Shown: piece after piece, positions 63,907-64,000 of the stretch | Numbering within the stretch: position 1 is the stretch's first letter | Layout of the letters: every line of letters begins with the position of its first letter | NCBI RefSeq assembly: GCF_004212215.1 | Contig: NZ_QVFV01000001.1 | Location: 71,071 to 135,070 of the forward strand | Reading direction: 5' to 3' | Length of the DNA stretch: 64,000 nt | DNA from: Leptolyngbya iicbica LK | GTDB taxonomy: Bacteria; Cyanobacteriota; Cyanobacteriia; Phormidesmidales; Phormidesmidaceae | Position numbers and translations under genes: made by a program | Notes under the pieces: generated by a model | Database searches by the model: none | The model's input: the letters and a program-made list of their open reading frames with translations, nothing else | Told to the model about the DNA's origin: nothing

Positions 63907-64000
63907 CTAATCTTGTAGGGGTTTAGAAACAGCTGCAGCGCCCTGTTTGACAAAGAAGAAACGTTCAATGGCAGTGGCCAATACGTTGACACCTGGCAAG
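63907..64000 (-). CDS. Possible 3' end of a gene continuing beyond the window
   Basis: Thirty codons read in from the right edge on the minus strand and end in TAG at 63907-63909. The peptide contains LPGVNVLATAIERFFFVKQGAA and looks coding, with Gly/Ala and aromatic content. It is too short to name, and a chance open frame is possible. Confidence 0.35.
   Translation of the reverse strand, partial: LPGVNVLATAIERFFFVKQGAAAVSKPLQD

Overview
The window reads as chromosomal DNA of a cyanobacterium, most plausibly a filamentous Leptolyngbya/Nodosilinea/Halomicronema-type lineage. The evidence is a very high density of the HIP1 octamer GCGATCGC in genes and spacers, the cyanobacterial order purC-bamA-lpxC-fabZ-lpxA-lpxB, an SLH-domain outer-membrane porin, a nickel superoxide dismutase with its maturation peptidase, a thylakoid-lumen-type pentapeptide protein and a chloroplast-shared membrane protein family. 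The genus is inference. No rRNA, tRNA, CRISPR array, intact insertion sequence or prophage was recognised.

Layout. 1-6.1 kb: the 3' end of an alpha-amylase gene, then a four-gene MacAB-TolC-like export operon. 6.1-12.9 kb (minus strand): lipid A and outer-membrane biogenesis genes with purC. 13-22.5 kb: a three-domain lipid kinase fusion, a secreted nuclease, sodN/sodX, mtnA, a cysteine synthase, a lumenal pentapeptide protein, an MBL-fold protein and an RNA m5C methyltransferase. 22.6-26.5 kb (minus): an aspartate-rich secreted protein and an SLH porin. 26.5-31.8 kb: an AT-richer, loosely packed region with an orphan glycosyltransferase, a rhomboid protein and an orphan flippase. 31.8-38.5 kb: a membrane protein, hypE-hypA-hypB, a small secreted protein, and a sodium:solute symporter behind a guanidine-I (ykkC) riboswitch. 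38.5-48 kb (minus): a complete chemosensory operon resembling the Wsp surface-sensing pathway. 48-64 kb: mostly housekeeping and transport genes (corA, apt, an OppB/DppB-type permease, a fasciclin protein, an isochorismatase-like hydrolase, tldE, argG), a BrkB-like membrane protein, a beta-helix/SPOR secreted protein and several uncharacterised genes.

How the genes work together. Four groups look functional. (i) An inner-membrane ABC exporter with adaptor and outer-membrane channel. (ii) A coupled lipid A/BamA block that builds the outer membrane. (iii) Nickel-dependent systems: NiSOD with SodX, and HypA/HypB/HypE. (iv) A chemosensory array in which CheR (with TPRs) and CheB adapt a CHASE3-like receptor, a double CheW couples it, and a hybrid CheA with two Hpt domains and a receiver relays the signal. 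The output regulator is not in the window, and a pentapeptide protein leads the operon.

Most worth following up: the guanidine-I riboswitch controlling an SSS transporter; the Wsp-like operon without an output protein; the MGS-like/DAGK/PAP2-like fusion whose two flanking domains look catalytically dead; a family of dispersed double-hairpin repeats; and the slippage-prone poly-Asp gene.
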